NCBI GenBank assembly: GCA_958295495.1
Contig: OY282352.1
Span: forward strand, 2,170,001-2,234,000
Length of the DNA: 64,000 bases
Direction of reading: 5' to 3'
Origin: an uncultured Latescibacterota bacterium
GTDB lineage: Bacteria; Latescibacterota; UBA2968; UBA8231
This document shows positions 21,854-30,325 of the stretch, piece by piece (the stretch's first letter is position 1; each line of letters starts with the position of its first letter). The notes beneath the pieces were generated by a model. The model saw only the letters and a list, made by a program, of their open reading frames with translations, was not told where the DNA came from and did not search any database. The translations under genes and the position numbers were made by a program.

Positions 21854-23380
21854 ATGCCCTCTACCATCCTCTCGGCCGCCACGCTCGGGATTGACGCGTA
21901 CCCGGTCCACGTCGAAGTCGATACCGACCGCAGCTTGCCGACCTTCACGGTCGTCGGCCTGCCCGACTCCGCGGTACGCGAAAGCAAGGAGCGCGTCTTA
22001 GCGGCCATCAAAAACGCCGGCTATCAGTGGCCGCGCCGCAAGATCACCATCAATCTCGCGCCGGCCGACCGCAAGAAGGAAGGCTCGGCTTTTGACCTAC
22101 CCATAGCCGTCGGCGTCTTGGCGGCCTCCCGGCAGATCAAGCCCGTGTGCCTCGCCGAGTTCGCGCTCTTGGGCGAACTGTCGCTCAACGGCAGCGTGCG
22201 CCCGGTACACGGCATGCTTCCCATGGCCACGTCCCTGCACCAGCAGGGCCTCTACGGCATGATCGTGCCAACGCAAAACGCCCGCGAGGCCGCCATTGCC
22301 AATGGACCGCTCGTCTATGGCGTTAGTTCGCTGAGCGAAGCTTTGGCCATCTTGACCGGCGACGTGCGCCAACGGCCCTACGAATTGAACGTGGAGGAGA
22401 TGTTTCGCAGCAACGCCAACTACGGGGTTGACTTTGCCGAGGTGCGCGGCCAAGATCACGCCAAGCGCGCCCTTGAAGTCGCCGCCAGCGGGGGGCACAA
22501 TTTGCTCATGGTCGGGCCGCCTGGGTCGGGCAAGACCATGCTCGCCCGCCGCCTGCCCACGATCCTCCCGGCACCGACCCTGCAAGAGGCGCTCGCCACC
22601 ACCAAGATCCATTCGGTCGCCGGAATCCTTCCCATAGGCCAAGCCCTAGTCGCCACCCGGCCCTTCCGCGCCCCGCACCACACTATCTCGGACGCTGGCC
22701 TCATCGGCGGCGGTGCGTACCCCCGCCCGGGCGAGGTTTCGCTCTCCCATCACGGCGTGCTCTTCCTCGACGAGTTGCCCGAGTTTCGCCGCAACGTCGT
22801 CGAGGCCCTGCGCCAGCCGCTCGAAGACCACACCGTCACCATCACGCGGGCGCAAATCGCGCTCGCTTATCCAGCGGACTTTACCCTCGTCGCAGCGATG
22901 AATCCCTGCCCTTGCGGCTACCTTTCAGACGCCCGCCACACCTGCACCTGCTCCCCGGCTGCAATCCGCCGCTACCGCGCACGCGTTTCCGGGCCGCTCC
23001 TCGACCGCATCGACATCCACATCGAAGTGCCGGCCCTCGCCTACGACGACTTGGCCAACAAGCAAGGCGGCGAAAACTCAGCGCAAATCCTCCAGCGCGT
23101 CAACGCCGCCCGCCAGCGGCAACTCGACCGCTTTGCCGGCGAGCTATTCTGCAACGCCCAGATGGGCCCGCGGCACATCCGCCGCCACTGCTCGCTCGAC
23201 GACGCCGGGCAGGCCCTGCTCGAAAAAGCTATGGCCCGCCTCGGCCTCTCGGCCCGGGCCTACGACCGCATCCTCAAAGTCGCCCGCACCATCGCGGACT
23301 TGGCCGACGCCCCGATCCAGCCGCAGCACTTAGCCGAGGCCATCCAATATCGCGCCCTCGATCGCAGCACCCTTCAGTAG
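21854..23380 (+). CDS. comM: YifB/ComM family Mg-chelatase-like AAA+ ATPase
   Basis: A 508-residue AAA+ helicase of the ComM family, which promotes branch migration during recombination of taken-up DNA. The N-terminal LonC-like domain (ILSAATLGIDAYPV ... GLPDSAVRESKERV) precedes the AAA+ core with Walker A GPPGSGKTM from residue 221 and Walker B VLFLDELPEF. A CPCGY...CTCS cysteine cluster typical of the family follows, then the C-terminal Mg_chelatase_C helices. The ATG at 21854 is preceded by GGAAAGGAAC; the longer in-frame start at 21734 lacks homology and a binding site. No other competence genes lie nearby. Confidence 0.93.
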   Translation: MPSTILSAATLGIDAYPVHVEVDTDRSLPTFTVVGLPDSAVRESKERVLAAIKNAGYQWPRRKITINLAPADRKKEGSAFDLPIAVGVLAASRQIKPVCLAEFALLGELSLNGSVRPVHGMLPMATSLHQQGLYGMIVPTQNAREAAIANGPLVYGVSSLSEALAILTGDVRQRPYELNVEEMFRSNANYGVDFAEVRGQDHAKRALEVAASGGHNLLMVGPPGSGKTMLARRLPTILPAPTLQEALATTKIHSVAGILPIGQALVATRPFRAPHHTISDAGLIGGGAYPRPGEVSLSHHGVLFLDELPEFRRNVVEALRQPLEDHTVTITRAQIALAYPADFTLVAAMNPCPCGYLSDARHTCTCSPAAIRRYRARVSGPLLDRIDIHIEVPALAYDDLANKQGGENSAQILQRVNAARQRQLDRFAGELFCNAQMGPRHIRRHCSLDDAGQALLEKAMARLGLSARAYDRILKVARTIADLADAPIQPQHLAEAIQYRALDRSTLQ

Positions 23381-23388
23381 CTGCCCGC

Positions 23389-23410
23389 TATGCGGTCAGC
23401 GGACCGCATA
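23389..23410 (+). terminator. Hairpin after comM
   Basis: A perfect 9-bp stem with a 4-base loop (TATGCGGTC-AGCG-GACCGCATA) begins nine bases after the comM stop. It lacks a T-run, so it is a plausible but unproven transcript end. Confidence 0.4.
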
Positions 23411-23496
23411 CCCAAGATGCCGGTGACGTAGCGCATTAAGTTCTCGATCTTCATATTCTATGAGGTAACCGTCCCCATCACGAAAAGGAAGCGACC

Positions 23497-24426
23497 ATGG
23501 CCCCTAGTCCCGACCCGCGAATTCCCTGGTACACCCCCGTCGGTGCAGTAACCGTAGAAAAGCACTCCCCGGACAAACCCCACCAAGGCAAGGTGCTGGC
23601 CGCCGTCCAAGCTCACGCCGACGATATTCCCCTTTTCTGCGCCGGCCTCGTCGCCAAGCTCGTCGCCGAAGGCTACACCGCCTACTTAATCCAGACCACT
23701 AACGACGAGAAGTGCGGCCCGGGGACGATGGGCGAGACCATCCTCCAAAACGAGCGCGAAGTCGAAGTGCTAGCCGGGGAGTTGGGCTTCAAACGGGTCA
23801 TCCACCTCGGCTACCGCAATCACTTCCTCGACGAAGCCGCGCCTACTGAGATCCGCGCCCGACTAGTCTTTCTGATCCGCGCCCTCAAAATCGACACCAT
23901 CACCACCTTCAGCCCTTGGGGCCACTGGGAGGAAAACCCGGATCACTACATCACCGGCCAAGCCGTCGAAGCCGCTCGCTGGATGGCCGGCATGGACAAG
24001 GACTACCCCGAACAGCTAGCCTGCGGCATGCAGCCCCACTCGGTGCAAGACCTCTACTACTGGACCTGCCGCCCGGGTCAGCCCTACAACACCGTCGTTG
24101 ACATAGCACCTCATCTCGACGAAAAGGTCGCCGCAATGAGCGCCAATAAGGCCCAAGGACCGGCGGGTGCCCACGGCCGCCGCCTCAAGGAACGGCTGGC
24201 GAGCCAAGGCAAGCACCTGCCCGCCTTGGGCGGCGACGACGAGGAGGCCGACCGCCAGTACATCCGTCTCTTTGGCTTGCAAGAGTACCAGCGCCTCGGT
24301 ACGCCCTACGGCTTGGACTACGCCGAGGCGTTCTACTACATGCCGCCCGGCGGAACCTTTACCGGCGCGATGAGCGGGGAGGACATCGAGTGCTACATCG
24401 AAGAACACGCCGAGGACTTGGGCTGA
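23497..24426 (+). CDS. PIG-L (LmbE-like) family deacetylase
   Basis: A 309-residue zinc-dependent deacetylase-fold protein of the PIG-L/LmbE family, whose members remove acetyl groups from N-acetylglucosaminyl conjugates such as MshB and BshB substrates. The zinc motif is AHADD (A39-D43) and the third ligand is H150 in DHYITG. AAAAGGAAG precedes the ATG. The C-terminal third (after 220) is longer than in thiol-biosynthesis enzymes. It is followed by a PhyH gene after 112 bases, a pairing that hints at a sugar or acyl-amide degradation step. Confidence 0.87.
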   Translation: MAPSPDPRIPWYTPVGAVTVEKHSPDKPHQGKVLAAVQAHADDIPLFCAGLVAKLVAEGYTAYLIQTTNDEKCGPGTMGETILQNEREVEVLAGELGFKRVIHLGYRNHFLDEAAPTEIRARLVFLIRALKIDTITTFSPWGHWEENPDHYITGQAVEAARWMAGMDKDYPEQLACGMQPHSVQDLYYWTCRPGQPYNTVVDIAPHLDEKVAAMSANKAQGPAGAHGRRLKERLASQGKHLPALGGDDEEADRQYIRLFGLQEYQRLGTPYGLDYAEAFYYMPPGGTFTGAMSGEDIECYIEEHAEDLG

Positions 24427-24538
24427 GAAGCGTCGGATCGCGCTGTTGCGGAGCGGAGACTGAAAGACGCCGAGAAATTTACAGTTCAATGGGGATTCCT
24501 TTAATTTGCCCGCACAAACGGATTGGGACGAAACCGCG

Positions 24539-25423
24539 ATGAAACTCACGACGGAACAGATCGCACAATTCAACACCCACGGCGTCATCATCGCCCGCGA
24601 GGCACTCACCCACGACGACTTGCAGCCGGTAATCGACGAGCTGTCGGCGTGGATCGACGAGCGCGCTCGGGTGCTACGCGCAGAGGAGCAGCTAGCGGAC
24701 CTGCACGAGGACGCCCCGTTTGCCACGCGCTACGGCTTGCTGTTCAAACAGTGCCCAGACATCGGGCGCGGAATGGACATTATGCACTATCGGGGCCGGG
24801 CCATGTTCGCATTCCTCCGCAATGAAAATTTGCTCGACCTCCTCGAATCCCTCTTGGGTCCTGAGCTGACTTGCAACCCCATCCAGCACCTGCGAGCCAA
24901 GCCGCCGCAAGCCTACGAAAACCGCGACGGCCCTTCCTTCCACAACGCGCCCTGGCACCAAGACGCCGGCGTGATGATGCCAGAAGCCGAAGGCTCTGAC
25001 GTGGTCACCTGCTGGTTGCCTTTGGCTGAAGCCACGGTAGAGACCGGCTGCATGGAGGTCTTGCCCGGCCTCGTCGAAACCGGTTATCTCCGGCATTTGG
25101 CGGCCGGCGGCACCACCATCGCCCCCGAGGCCATGCCCCACGTTGAGCCAATCCCCTTGGAGTGCAAGCGCGGCGACGTGGTGCTCATGAGCCGCTTTAC
25201 GCCCCATCGCTCCACCCCCAATTACTCAGGCCAATGCCGCTGGTCCCTCGACTTGCGCTACCAGCCCACGGGCGAACACACCGGTCGCACCGGCCACCCA
25301 GACTTTGTGGCGCGCTCCCGCCGCGACCCATCCAGCGAGCTGACCGACCACGAGGAATGGTGCCGCTTGTGGATCAACGCCTTTGAGAATCCTCGCGGCG
25401 TGGTCGCGCACCGCGGAGAATAG
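24539..25423 (+). CDS. Phytanoyl-CoA dioxygenase (PhyH) family protein
   Basis: A 294-residue PhyH dioxygenase. The iron ligands are H140 and D142 in APWHQDAGV and H223 in FTPHRSTPNYS, with RWSLDLRY for cosubstrate binding. I chose ATG 24539, which begins the standard MKLTTEQIAQFNTHG; a TTG at 24506 in the same frame adds 11 residues without homology. It is most similar in this window to the PhyH at 12866-13909 and may show what that protein looked like before its insertion. To its right the base composition turns distinctly A/T-richer. Confidence 0.87.
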   Translation: MKLTTEQIAQFNTHGVIIAREALTHDDLQPVIDELSAWIDERARVLRAEEQLADLHEDAPFATRYGLLFKQCPDIGRGMDIMHYRGRAMFAFLRNENLLDLLESLLGPELTCNPIQHLRAKPPQAYENRDGPSFHNAPWHQDAGVMMPEAEGSDVVTCWLPLAEATVETGCMEVLPGLVETGYLRHLAAGGTTIAPEAMPHVEPIPLECKRGDVVLMSRFTPHRSTPNYSGQCRWSLDLRYQPTGEHTGRTGHPDFVARSRRDPSSELTDHEEWCRLWINAFENPRGVVAHRGE

Positions 25424-25688
25424 GTTCCCTCCTCGCTCAAAAATTGCCGAAATATGCAGAATTCTGTCGAACTTAGTGGATATCTGCATAATTATTGTTC
25501 ATACTATTTATCAATCCATACCCAATCTATTCCCAAATACACGTTCCCCCGGTGTCGCACGTTGCGAGAGCATGCTGGATTGAGTATGAACCGACTCGCC
25601 GGATTCCATGACGGCTCGCTCCGCAAAGACGACGAACTTTCGCCATTTGGCCTCGACGACACGCCAGCGTAAACCAAGGAGCAAAGTT
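25424..25688 (+). other. A/T-rich gap at the edge of a foreign-looking cassette
   Basis: The gap contains a 7-bp inverted repeat (ATGCAGA ... TCTGCAT, about 25453-25491) and an A/T-rich stretch that could hold a promoter. A 28-codon open frame (25586-25672, starting MNRLAGFHDGS) is probably a gene fragment. Composition changes sharply from the C/G-rich PhyH gene on the left. Confidence 0.35.
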
Positions 25689-25904
25689 ATGTTGCTACCC
25701 AGTGGCAAAGACCTCGAACAACGTTACCGGCCTTTCTTTGAGAACAAAGCGATCCAAGATGTGGGCGATGCCCGCACTCCAAATGACGCCAATCCAGTCG
25801 ATGAAGAAGCCATCCTCAAGTTCGTTCAGGATTCTGATGCTGCCCATGCCCAGTATGTGCACTCGGCCTTTCATCGGGTTGAAGAGTTGGATCAGGCGGA
25901 TTGA
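25689..25904 (+). CDS. Small hypothetical protein, first gene of an A/T-richer cassette
   Basis: A 71-residue acidic protein beginning MLLPSGKDLEQRYRPFF and ending with a charged helix-like segment. AAGGAGCAAAG lies seven bases before the ATG. Longer in-frame starts (25608) lack a binding site. I do not recognise the family. It is 39 bases before the next unknown gene and shares its lower GC content, so the two are likely one unit. Confidence 0.5.
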   Translation: MLLPSGKDLEQRYRPFFENKAIQDVGDARTPNDANPVDEEAILKFVQDSDAAHAQYVHSAFHRVEELDQAD

Positions 25905-25943
25905 GCCGCGCATCCCAAACTCTGAACCCGCAAAGGCGAGGTA

Positions 25944-26432
25944 ATGGCACTTACATGTTACCAAGAGAAAATTGCTAGGCGACAGAACTTGCTGGAATTG
26001 ACCTTTTCTGGTCTTCGAGAGCATTTAGGTTCGGATTTCGAGCACATCGAACTCAACAGAGCCATTTTGCATAATGTTGTCCAAAGCTATTTCCATGACG
26101 TAAATCGCCATAAGAATTTTCACGGTACCGAACGCGTCGACGAGGTCAAGCAAGCGGCCTATACGATGAAATGGATCGCGAAACTTCGGCCGGTCCAGTT
26201 CAGTTGTCCAGAAGATGTTGTGAGTAAACCCATTCTATATGTCAATGAGGTATTCGCCATGCGAGGGGGGATGGCCTTCATGAAAATTTCCCCCGACATA
26301 TTGCCTGAGCCACTTTACGCCGATATGCTCTATACGCTGCGCTATCGGTCCATAGATGAGCGTATCCTTTTCGTATGGTTGGCAACACTTCAATCTGCCC
26401 TTGGTGGCTATATTCCTCGTACCAATAAATAA
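25944..26432 (+). CDS. Hypothetical protein
   Basis: A 162-residue protein starting MALTCYQEKIARRQNLLEL, predicted mostly helical, with no signal peptide, membrane segment or recognised motif. GGCGAGGT precedes the ATG. Codon use is A/T-richer than in the metabolic genes around. It is followed after 30 bases by a gene for a two-span membrane protein. A small soluble protein pair plus a membrane protein is a layout found in some defence and toxin-immunity modules, but there is no direct evidence for that here. Confidence 0.55.
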   Translation: MALTCYQEKIARRQNLLELTFSGLREHLGSDFEHIELNRAILHNVVQSYFHDVNRHKNFHGTERVDEVKQAAYTMKWIAKLRPVQFSCPEDVVSKPILYVNEVFAMRGGMAFMKISPDILPEPLYADMLYTLRYRSIDERILFVWLATLQSALGGYIPRTNK

Positions 26433-26462
26433 AATCTAACGCATCGCCACAGCAGTAAACCA

Positions 26463-27212
26463 TTGTCAGAACAAGTCCAACGCAAAGGGCCGAGAACACA
26501 TAGCCCGCTCTCGGTTGTCAGCCTGTTTTTCGGCTCGGTCGAGTTTGGTCTTGCATATAGTTCCGGCGTTTCCTCCGGCACCGTTCAGGTCGCAGTATTG
26601 ATCTTCATGGCATTGTTTGCCGTTGGCATCGCGGGGACTTTCTTTACGTTTCTGTGGAAACGCAACTGGGTTTTCTATCCACCCTCGGATTTTCCAAGCG
26701 CATCTGTTGAAAGCTATGTGGCGGCGATGCGTGGGGGGGCTGATCTGAATTTCAGCCGACTGACTGATAGCGTTGGGCTGGTCTTCGATGACGATTCCTT
26801 GCCTGAAAAGCTAAACCATGCAGTGATGCTTCCCGAGACAGAGCGTGGGGAGGCCATCAGGCAGATTGTTGAGGAGCTTCGCGGGAACGCCGTTAAAAAA
26901 ATAAAGGCGTCCGCTCTTCGTTTCGATGCCAGACCGTTGATGGGTGATAATGCACCGATGTGGGAGGAAATCTACAACGAGGATACCCCCGTAGATGTCT
27001 GGCTAAACCGCGTGGCGTGGCGGCTAGAGCCTTTCCCTCCACATCCCTACGGCACAATCTGGCTCCTCAAAGACGCTTCGTCGGACAAAATTTACGACGA
27101 TATAGGGTCTGCTTGGGCGAAACAACAAGGAGCAGCGAAGGATAATCGTCCCCTTAGTGAAGTGGGCATTAGAGGCGGTATGAATTTTGAAGTGATTGAG
27201 AAACGGGCGTGA
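26463..27212 (+). CDS. Hypothetical protein with two N-terminal transmembrane segments
   Basis: A 249-residue protein. Hydrophobic segments at about 16-36 and 43-65 (VQVAVLIFMALFAVGIAGTF) form a likely helical hairpin in the membrane. A soluble domain of about 180 residues follows with no motif I recognise. The start is a TTG without a clear ribosome binding site, so the exact N terminus is unsure, although the first membrane span needs it to lie close by. Third gene of the 25689-27212 cassette. Confidence 0.55.
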   Translation: MSEQVQRKGPRTHSPLSVVSLFFGSVEFGLAYSSGVSSGTVQVAVLIFMALFAVGIAGTFFTFLWKRNWVFYPPSDFPSASVESYVAAMRGGADLNFSRLTDSVGLVFDDDSLPEKLNHAVMLPETERGEAIRQIVEELRGNAVKKIKASALRFDARPLMGDNAPMWEEIYNEDTPVDVWLNRVAWRLEPFPPHPYGTIWLLKDASSDKIYDDIGSAWAKQQGAAKDNRPLSEVGIRGGMNFEVIEKRA

Positions 27213-27331
27213 CGATCAGTGCCCTCAATGGAAGCATCTGATAGTTCAATTGCTAGGGGCCAGCATTCGGCAACCGTCCTGTGAACGAGGCTCAAGCACC
27301 TAAGGCGTGTTAGATTCGCCCAGCTCCTCGG

Positions 27332-27360
27332 TTGACCAAGCAGGCGGTAATCTTGTTAAT
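27332..27360 (+). promoter_or_regulatory. Probable sigma-70-type promoter for the acyltransferase gene
   Basis: TTGACC (27332-27337) and GTTAAT (27355-27360) are separated by exactly 17 bases, 60 bases before the GTG start at 27420, in the 207-bp gap after the A/T-richer cassette. The -35 matches five of six and the -10 four of six consensus bases. Confidence 0.45.
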
Positions 27361-27419
27361 TCCCTACCCTGCTGGCACTACAGCACAACGGCCGTCAAAA
27401 CCAACCAAACGGGGGCAAA

Positions 27420-29360
27420 GTGGACCTAGACGCACTGCTGAGCGACGTGGATCTAGACGAAATGCTGCGCCTCTACGACGAGGCGGCTGAGGAGCTGATG
27501 CAAGTCGCCATCAGCGATGGCCACTTTGCCGACCGCGATCCAAGCGAAATCACCTGGCCGGTGGGCGGCGACCTCAACGCGCTCACGCGCCGCGCCGACC
27601 TGATCAGCACCATTCACGAGGGCATCCCCCCGCTCCGCGACAAGCGCCTGCAAGAGGCTTATGACCACTACGAGCGCGTCGGCCCGGCGTACCACCAAGC
27701 GAACCGCCTCTACCTAGCAACGCGCCAGCTCTTCGTCGAACGCGGGCGCGGCGACACGCTCGATTTCCACGCGCTCTACCAATCGGTCTATCTACGCGCC
27801 CTAGGCCGCGACAACCCCTACGCCCTTGACGAAGGAGAAGCCGCCCTCGTCAAGCTGCGGGTCGCCCGCGTACCGCTGTCGCACGCCCACGCTGTCGCCG
27901 AGAAGCTGCAAGCCGGTACTGCGCCAAAAGAGCCCGCGACCGACGCGACCGACGATCCGCGCTTGGCCGAGCACTACGCCTGCGAAATCGACGGGGTGCG
28001 CCACGCCGGGACGCTGCGCGACCTACTTAGCGAGGTTGCCGAGCGCGTCGTCGATTATCTCGCCGCTGGCGAGCACTTCGCCATCCGCTTTAACACCTAT
28101 AGCAACTTCATCTATCTCGGTATATCGGTGTGGAAGGCCATCACGGACGCCGACTTGCTCTTGGCCCGCATTGAGGGACGGGTGCGCGCCCAATGGCACC
28201 AAAAGCTGGGCAAGTTGGTCCTGCTGGGTAAGGGCATGCTGCTCAAGTTTCTCCAAGCCCACTCCGAAGACCCCGCCCAAATCAAGCCGCGGGAATTTTG
28301 GTACGGCCAAGAGTACAGCTACCTGACCCGCGACATGATCGACCTGACGCGCCGCTTAGTCGGCTACGTCAACCGGCTAGCGGGCCGAGTGCGCGGGGGG
28401 GCCGATCCAGTGGTCCTGCCGCCACTGCTCGACGGCAAGGCCAAGGGCCGCTTTCTCGAATACCAGCACATCGGGCGACGCCAGACCCTCGGCCCATGGC
28501 ACCGCCGGGTGCGCCTCTTGCAGTGGGCTTTCCTCTATTACCGCACTGGACGCAAAAAAATGAGTCTCCTAGCGGCTCGGCTTCCAGAAGCGGTACGCCT
28601 CAAAGCCGCCAGCGCCCAAAGCGGCGAGTGGGGGAAGAAATCGCTGGACATTTTCGGCATTGAAGTGGCCATAAGCGCCGACCCGCTCTTCGCCGCCACC
28701 GCCCGCGACCTCGACCTAGCCAATAAACAGGAGAAGGTCCTTTTTCTTCCCACGCACCGCAGCCTCTTCGACCATCCGGTGATGAGCAGCCTGCTCCACG
28801 ATCCTCGCTTCCTCGAGCTGATGGGCTGGCGCGAACCCCCCACTCCCGTGATCCTCGCCCGCGCCCGACTCACCGAACCCGCAACCCTGCGCATTGGCGG
28901 CCGCTCTTTTTCGCTAATTGGCTTTACTACCGAAGAAGTTGACAACATGATGGAGGCCGTTGACGGGCACGTCATTATGACCCGCTCGGCCGACACGAGC
29001 AATCCCACGCGCCGCTTTGCCAAGCTCCTCGCAAAGCGGCCGGGCGTCGTCTATGGCGAGGGCACCACCGCTGCCTTTGAGCATCAGTGCCTGCCCATGC
29101 AGCACGCGCTTTTTGCTTACTTGCCGCCCGACGTGATCATCGTGCCGCTGGCGTTGCGCGGCATCCACTCGCTGTGGCCCAAGTGCCCCCGCGGCAATCT
29201 CGACATCGGCAGCGGACGGGTCGAAGTGGTGGTTTGCCCGCCGATGCTCGGCGAAACCACGCTCCTACCGCGCAAGCGCGCCCTGCGCACGCAACTAGAG
29301 CCAGCGACGCTCTTCCAAGCCGTACACATCGCGCGGCTTTTCAATCCGGAACCGGGCTAG
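27420..29360 (+). CDS. PlsB-like glycerol-phosphate/lysophosphatidate acyltransferase
   Basis: A 646-residue protein whose last third is a PlsC/PlsB acyltransferase domain. The catalytic HX4D is THRSLFD (H446, D451), followed by LARARL and the acyl-acceptor motif VVYGEGTTAAFE near 547. The first 400 residues are a largely helical extension without recognised motifs. That layout resembles membrane-bound PlsB and the DHAPAT branch more than compact PlsC, so the substrate is probably glycerol-3-phosphate or a lysolipid. GTG start with a GGGGGC site; the promoter-like pair lies just upstream. The 3' end abuts a decayed DNA methylase. Confidence 0.8.
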   Translation: MDLDALLSDVDLDEMLRLYDEAAEELMQVAISDGHFADRDPSEITWPVGGDLNALTRRADLISTIHEGIPPLRDKRLQEAYDHYERVGPAYHQANRLYLATRQLFVERGRGDTLDFHALYQSVYLRALGRDNPYALDEGEAALVKLRVARVPLSHAHAVAEKLQAGTAPKEPATDATDDPRLAEHYACEIDGVRHAGTLRDLLSEVAERVVDYLAAGEHFAIRFNTYSNFIYLGISVWKAITDADLLLARIEGRVRAQWHQKLGKLVLLGKGMLLKFLQAHSEDPAQIKPREFWYGQEYSYLTRDMIDLTRRLVGYVNRLAGRVRGGADPVVLPPLLDGKAKGRFLEYQHIGRRQTLGPWHRRVRLLQWAFLYYRTGRKKMSLLAARLPEAVRLKAASAQSGEWGKKSLDIFGIEVAISADPLFAATARDLDLANKQEKVLFLPTHRSLFDHPVMSSLLHDPRFLELMGWREPPTPVILARARLTEPATLRIGGRSFSLIGFTTEEVDNMMEAVDGHVIMTRSADTSNPTRRFAKLLAKRPGVVYGEGTTAAFEHQCLPMQHALFAYLPPDVIIVPLALRGIHSLWPKCPRGNLDIGSGRVEVVVCPPMLGETTLLPRKRALRTQLEPATLFQAVHIARLFNPEPG

Positions 29361-29361
29361 G

Positions 29362-30289
29362 GGATCTGCCCCACAAAACAGCGGATTTGGTGATTATGAA
29401 TCCGCCGTTTACGCGCCCGACCAGCCACGAGAATACCGAGGTGCCGGTGCCATTGCCGGGCTGAACAAGACCAAAGACGAACAGCAGGCCATGGCCAAGC
29501 GTCTGGCCGAGATCCGGTGGCGGTTGGCCAATCCGGTCGGGCACGGCAACGCGGGACTGGCTTCCAACTTCGTCGATCTCGCCCACGTCAAGCCCCGACC
29601 GGGTGGGATTCTCGCACTCGTGTTGCCGGCAGCGTGTGTGAGCGGCGGCTCTTGGGCGAGTTTCAGGTGCTTGTTGGAAAGCGAATACGAGGACTTGACC
29701 GTGCTGACCATTGCGGCACACGGTCAGACGGATCGGGCGTTTTCAGCGGATACGGGGATGGCCGAGGCCCTCGTAGTGGCGACCAAGCGGCGCGAGGGGA
29801 GAAACGAGGAAGACGGGGAAACGCTGTTCGTCAATCTCTATCATCGGCCGGGCAGCATCGCGGAAGCCTTTGAGATGGCGCGGGCCGTGCGGCAGGGGCG
29901 GCTGTGCGGCTGTGCGGCTGTGCGGCTGTGCGCGAAACGACGCTGGCGGATACCGCCCTCGGTCAGCGGAAAGGACGCTTCGACTGCCGCGAGGGAACGC
30001 CGCGCCGCTAGCGACGACTCGTCTTGGGGACCTTGGCGAGAAAGAGTTGCTCTACCGCGACATTTCCGGAAAAAACAGCAATGGCACACCGCGAGGGCCG
30101 TTTGACATCATCCCCATTCAAGGGGTGCCAGAGTATCCCGTGCTGTGGGAACACGAGGCCGAGCGCGAACGGCGTCTCGTCGTCCCGCCCGATAGCGAAG
30201 GCGAAAGACGCGGATTTCCACCTGAACACCTGCGCGGCAGATATTGTAATTTGCGGCGCGAATGGCTATCATATATAGACGCGGCTTGA
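29362..30289 (+). pseudogene. Decayed N6-adenine DNA methylase, C-terminal part only
   Basis: The reading ADLVIMNPPFTRPTS (about 29380-29424) contains the catalytic NPPF motif of N6-adenine methylases. Homology-like reading then moves to another frame for LAEIRWRLANPVGHGNAGLA and GGILALVLPAACVSGGSW, and again to LGDLGEKELLYRDISG (about 30023-30070). At least three frame changes, no start codon and no SAM-binding N-terminal motif are present. An 8-bp tandem repeat at 29898-29929 lies at one frame break. This is a dead fragment, likely the left part of a restriction or BREX-type island, next to the ATPase/nuclease-like pair that follows. Confidence 0.7.
29898..29929 (+). repeat. Four tandem copies of an 8-bp unit
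   Basis: GCGGCTGT is repeated four times without error inside the decayed methylase. Because the unit is not a multiple of three, copy-number change would shift the frame. Confidence 0.9.
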
Positions 30290-30325
30290 CTGTCGCAAAT
30301 ACCAAAAGCCGAAAGGAATCATGCG

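Noticed and set aside
29362..30289. Functional phase-variable DNA methyltransferase
   Set aside because: Several independent frame breaks and loss of the N-terminal SAM-binding part mean that changing the octamer count alone could not restore it.
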